From the IMG/VR virus record IMGVR_UViG_3300034104_005052, positions 1 through 64,000 of that record: a DNA stretch of 64,000 nucleotides; one strand, 5' to 3'. The translations under genes were made by a program, and so were the position numbers. Shown here piece by piece: positions 60,638 to 64,000 of this stretch. The notes beneath the pieces are model-generated. The model was not told the origin of the DNA. It did not search any database and saw only the letters and a program-made list of their open reading frames with translations. This DNA comes from a virus. Within the stretch, counting starts at the first letter, position 1, and each line of letters opens with the position of its first letter.

Positions 60638-61834
60638 ATGGCTGAAACAGCGATTCTTGAGCCTACGATTCAAAACACGCAAACTAAGACGAATAAGAGC
60701 GGAATTCCTACGGTCAACCTTTGCATGATTGTAAAGGACGAGGCACATGTCATCGAAAGATGTCTTGCTTCCGTTCTTCCTGTGATCGATTATTGGGTTA
60801 TTGTTGATACAGGTTCAACTGACGGAACGCAGCAAAGAATTAAGGATTTCTTTGATCGAAATGGCATCCCCGGTGAACTACACCAAAGCACTTGGACAGA
60901 TTTCGGAACGAATAGAAGCGAGGCTCTAGAGTACGCCCAAAAGACAGGGCACGACTATAGCCTCATGATTGATGCAGACGAGATTCTTGTTTTCGATCCT
61001 GGCTTTGATCCACAGACTTTCAAGAAGGGTCTAACTGCTGATCTCTACAATGTGTTTGCAATGTTTGGACAGACTAAGTACCATCGTCCACAATTGACAA
61101 GCAATCACAAGAAATTCTACTACCGTGGAATTCTTCATGAGTATGTTGATTGCCATGATCAGATCTCAACTAGAGATTTTGCCCGTGGATTTATCAATAC
61201 TCCAATTCAAGATGGTAATAGATCTAAATCTGCTGATAAGTATGAGAAAGATGCAAGAGTATTTGAGGCAGCACTTGAATCAGGTAAGGTCGATGAGAAG
61301 GATCTAAACCGATATCATTTCTATCTTGCTCAGTCATACCGTGATTCGCAGCAGTGGGAAAAGTCACTTTCTGCATACTTGAAGAGAGCAGAACTTGGTG
61401 GTTGGAATGAAGAAGTTTTCTACTCGTACTATCAGGCGGGTAGAATCATGGAAATTCTCAACAAGTCATTCGATGAAATCGTCAAGACATATTTCCAAGC
61501 CTACCAGGCTGCCCCTTGGAGAGCAGAGAGCCTATGGGCTGCTGCTAGACTCTGTCGGACATACTGCCGCTGGGATCAGGCTTATCGCTTCGCCAAGCAG
61601 GCATTAAAGATTCGATATCCTGAAGGTGCTTTGTTTGTTGGTCAAGGTATCTACGAGTGGGCAATCCTTGATGAATTTGCTATTTCATCATATTGGACTG
61701 AGCATTATCGTGAATCTCGTCTAGCATCAATGCAACTTTTAAATGATGGTAAGTTCCCGCAAGACCAGAAAGAAAGAATTGAAGCAAACCTCAAGTTCGC
61801 CACGGAGGCTCTGTTAACAGAGCCAAATGGGTGA
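60638..61834 (+). CDS. GT2-type glycosyltransferase with TPR-like C-terminus
   Basis: The product (398 aa) has a GT2 (GT-A) domain at residues 25-190: LCMIVKDEAHVIERCLASV, VIVDTGSTDGTQ and the DxD site at 112-114 (MIDADEIL), followed by YYRGILHEYV. From about 215 to the end there are helical repeats (YHFYLAQSYRDSQQWEKSLSAYLKRAEL, AARLCRTYCRWDQAYRFAKQAL) like TPR units. The start is chosen at 60638 because GGAG (60628-60631) lies 6 nt before it and overlaps the earlier in-frame ATG at 60626. Sugar donor and acceptor are unknown; glycosylation of a virion fibre or of DNA/host surface is possible. No membrane segment. Confidence 0.8.
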   Translation: MAETAILEPTIQNTQTKTNKSGIPTVNLCMIVKDEAHVIERCLASVLPVIDYWVIVDTGSTDGTQQRIKDFFDRNGIPGELHQSTWTDFGTNRSEALEYAQKTGHDYSLMIDADEILVFDPGFDPQTFKKGLTADLYNVFAMFGQTKYHRPQLTSNHKKFYYRGILHEYVDCHDQISTRDFARGFINTPIQDGNRSKSADKYEKDARVFEAALESGKVDEKDLNRYHFYLAQSYRDSQQWEKSLSAYLKRAELGGWNEEVFYSYYQAGRIMEILNKSFDEIVKTYFQAYQAAPWRAESLWAAARLCRTYCRWDQAYRFAKQALKIRYPEGALFVGQGIYEWAILDEFAISSYWTEHYRESRLASMQLLNDGKFPQDQKERIEANLKFATEALLTEPNG

Positions 61835-61861
61835 TACTTGGTGGACTGAGTAGTTTGCTGT

Positions 61862-61868
61862 CTAAATA
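61862..61868 (+). promoter_or_regulatory. Putative late promoter motif CTAAATA
   Basis: CTAAATA lies 24 nt before the ATG at 61893, with AAGGA in between. Confidence 0.5.
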
Positions 61869-61892
61869 GTCAAGTTACATAAGGACTAACGG

Positions 61893-64000
61893 ATGGCATT
61901 TAGCGCACTACCAATTCAAGGGGGCGGATCCAGTGACGGACGCTCCATCAGAAACACTATCACGCAAGTCGGCCACTCCTTTCAGCCAGGAATGGTTGTC
62001 AGGCGTGATAGTGCTACTGGTTTATATGTTGTTGCCAGAGCAAATACTATAGCAAACTCAAACTCATGCGGTATAGTTGAGTCTGTTACTGCAAACACAT
62101 TTGTTCTTGTTTACCAGGGAGAAATGGATTTTGGTTCTGCTACAATATCAATTGATGACGGTTCGACTAGTTTAACAAATGGTTTTGTGTACTATCTTTC
62201 ACCTGGTAGTGGTACACAGGGCTATCTGACACCTACTGCACCTACTGATCAGTCAGCAATTTATCATCCTCTTTTTGTAGCAACTGCAAATAAAAACGGA
62301 TTAGTAATTAATGCATTACCTAGACCAGGTGGTGGCGGTGGAGAAGGATCTTCTCTTTTCACACCTGTCGGCTCTATAATTTCTTGGGGCGGCAAGGCAA
62401 ATGAAGTTCCTCAAAATTGGATGTTGTGTGCTGGTGATGCACTAGGCAAGAGCGAATATTCTACGCTTTATAGCAAGATAGGCGATTCATATAAGATAAT
62501 TGGTTTGGAAAATGCAATTTCAACTGGAGTAACGGCTAATGATAGACTCAGTTTGAAGTTCATTGAGGAACTTGAAGATAAACCAGCAGCGGGTCCGGGA
62601 AGCAGTAATATACACAATATTGTTGTCGGATCAAAATATAAACTGAGTTGGAATGCAGATGACAGCATTGTTGTTGCAGATGTTGTTGCCATTGATGACC
62701 CCAATAAAACTGTTACATTTAGATATATCAATGACCATCCAGATACTACAACCGCTCACACATCAACTCGTTTTGGTGATTTGAGCGGTGGAGTCGTATC
62801 AACAATTACAGTTCAATCTCTAGCACATGGAGAAGTGACTGGAATTACTAGTGACTATTTCTTCGTTCCTGATCTTCGTGCTAGAACCATATTCGGAGTA
62901 GGATCAAGTGTTGGATTGACTTCAACGGGATTTAGTCGTGGTGACATTGCAGGATCTCAAACGCATCTTCTTACAGAAGATGAAATGCCGAGTCACTCAC
63001 ACGACAGTAAAGTCACCTCTACTACCACATCAGCAGGATCATACTATTTAAATGTTGCCGCAGGACAACCCACACAAGCCGCTACATTCCAATCAACTTT
63101 AGCATCTTCAGAAGTAACAGGTAGTGATGATGCGTTTAGCATCTTGCCACCTTATGTTTCTTGTAATTGGATTATTCGTTGGAAAAATCCTGGCGGGATT
63201 TTGATAGATGAATGTCTTCCTGGTCCAACCGGTCCAATGGGAAATACAGGTAATACTGGCCCAACAGGACCGCCCGGCCCTCCAGGACCGGGTGGCGGCG
63301 GTGGACCTCCTGGTCCTCCTGGTGAAAATGGCAGCAATGGTCCTCCTGGTCCTCCAGGTGAGGCATGTCCCTGCGAAGCAACAGAAGGGGCTTTCCTTGA
63401 GACATCAGTTTTCGTTGGAGAAAACACGATTTATGATGGCAGCAGAATTCCTCCTGTAACATCTACTACACTATCTCGTCTCTCGGGATCCGTTAATCAT
63501 CCTACTAATTGGAATTATTTTACAGATAGACTAACGAACAACAACACACCCTTCTCTCAATTCTTCAATGGGGTTCAGCATTTCAATGAAATCAATCCGC
63601 AAGAACCTGCTGACCTAACACAACTTGAAAGTTCATATAGATCTGTTTTCGCTATGCCAACTCGGTATCAGGAAAGAGATATAAGTAGCACAACCAATTT
63701 AATACTGGTTGAGGAAAGAAAAGACGAAAACTCAAAGCAAATGAATTTCGTCTTCTTGCCCGGTGTCTATGAGATGGACAAACCCTTCTCAGTATTCGGG
63801 ACGAGAAAAATAGCAATTGGCGGTGGGCCTGGATCCGTTGTTGAAATCCCGATAAGTCAAGTTGGAATTGATTATGCTTATTCTGCCACAGGTGCTACGG
63901 AAAACAATCGTTTCTACTTGAAGTGTCTTGCTAGTACAACCGGACACGCAAACCCATTAGTTGCAACGGGAAATTATGCACTCATTGAAGGTAGACACTT
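61893..64000 (+). CDS. Collar-domain and collagen-like tail fibre, 3'-truncated
   Basis: ATG at 61893 opens a frame that is still open at the window end (702 complete codons). Residues 1-150 are a beta-rich N-terminal domain ([22 protein letters not shown]) ending in a Gly-rich hinge. Residues about 155-430 are a tail collar domain: [51 protein letters not shown] and [12 protein letters not shown] (key parts). Residues about 444-492 are collagen-like Gly-x-y repeats ([20 protein letters not shown]) ending at CPC. The following region looks like the start of a beta-helix ([16 protein letters not shown]), typical of receptor-binding or depolymerase fibres. A host-binding fibre is likely. Confidence 0.75.
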   Translation, partial: MAFSALPIQGGGSSDGRSIRNTITQVGHSFQPGMVVRRDSATGLYVVARANTIANSNSCGIVESVTANTFVLVYQGEMDFGSATISIDDGSTSLTNGFVYYLSPGSGTQGYLTPTAPTDQSAIYHPLFVATANKNGLVINALPRPGGGGGEGSSLFTPVGSIISWGGKANEVPQNWMLCAGDALGKSEYSTLYSKIGDSYKIIGLENAISTGVTANDRLSLKFIEELEDKPAAGPGSSNIHNIVVGSKYKLSWNADDSIVVADVVAIDDPNKTVTFRYINDHPDTTTAHTSTRFGDLSGGVVSTITVQSLAHGEVTGITSDYFFVPDLRARTIFGVGSSVGLTSTGFSRGDIAGSQTHLLTEDEMPSHSHDSKVTSTTTSAGSYYLNVAAGQPTQAATFQSTLASSEVTGSDDAFSILPPYVSCNWIIRWKNPGGILIDECLPGPTGPMGNTGNTGPTGPPGPPGPGGGGGPPGPPGENGSNGPPGPPGEACPCEATEGAFLETSVFVGENTIYDGSRIPPVTSTTLSRLSGSVNHPTNWNYFTDRLTNNNTPFSQFFNGVQHFNEINPQEPADLTQLESSYRSVFAMPTRYQERDISSTTNLILVEERKDENSKQMNFVFLPGVYEMDKPFSVFGTRKIAIGGGPGSVVEIPISQVGIDYAYSATGATENNRFYLKCLASTTGHANPLVATGNYALIEGRH

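Noticed and set aside
1-64000. tRNA genes, integrase, attachment sites, insertion sequences
   Set aside because: No cloverleaf, recombinase motif or terminal inverted repeats with a transposase were seen by eye on either strand; a covariance-model tRNA search would be decisive.

Overview
The window is a 64 kb piece of a T4-like myovirus genome of the marine, cyanophage-like branch. The evidence is a nearly complete T4-type baseplate set (gp48, gp53, gp27-like, gp5, PAAR spike tip, gp25, gp6, gp7-like, gp8), the T4 recombination and replication core (gp46, gp47, UvsW, UvsY, RNase H, gp32), and the late-transcription factors gp55 and gp33. Several further genes are typical of marine relatives: a RuvC-like resolvase, an FmdB-type zinc ribbon, a PD-(D/E)XK exonuclease beside gp33/gp32, Sm-like proteins and a DUF4815-type virion protein. 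The DNA is AT-rich. No tRNA, CRISPR array, integrase or insertion sequence was seen. The host cannot be fixed from this window; a B12-dependent ribonucleotide reductase and GACC-type cysteine modules are weak ecological hints.

Layout. 1-9.3 kb: adhesion genes on the + strand, namely the 3' part of a giant modular fibre, a YadA-head-like protein and a glycine-rich protein, followed by a SAM-dependent methyltransferase-like gene. 9.9-13.2 kb: class II ribonucleotide reductase, a small membrane protein, a small unknown and an HExxH metallopeptidase. 13.2-20.5 kb: two very large proteins (918 and 1276 aa; the first cysteine-rich), small proteins and an Sm-like protein. 20.6-28.4 kb: mostly - strand information-processing genes (gp46, gp47, gp55, Sm-like, uvsW, uvsY, rnh) with a RuvC-like gene on the + strand. 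28.4-31.1 kb: + strand block ending in gp33 and gp32. 31.2-37.0 kb: - strand tail-building genes (gp4, a gp54-like protein, gp26 with its frameshift partner, tape measure). 37.0-64 kb: + strand baseplate and fibre operon, interrupted by a glycosyltransferase and running off the window inside a second collar-domain fibre.

Regulation is unusually readable. A CTAAATA-type motif (once the exact T4 late consensus TATAAATA) stands just upstream of 13 genes or operons and is the likely gp55-dependent late promoter. Sigma70-like promoters stand before uvsY, rnh, the 28.5 kb block and gp32, and more weakly before the reductase. In five cases the -10 element ends exactly 7 nt before the ATG, which predicts leaderless mRNAs.

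Two other translational oddities stand out. The gp26-like gene ends in a T TTT TTC slippery heptamer, preceded by a Shine-Dalgarno-like stretch, that would join it by -1 frameshift to a 53-codon ORF directly before the tape measure gene. This is the arrangement of lambda G/GT tail chaperones. The head-completion gene gp4 has a perfect Shine-Dalgarno sequence but an AUC where its start codon should be.
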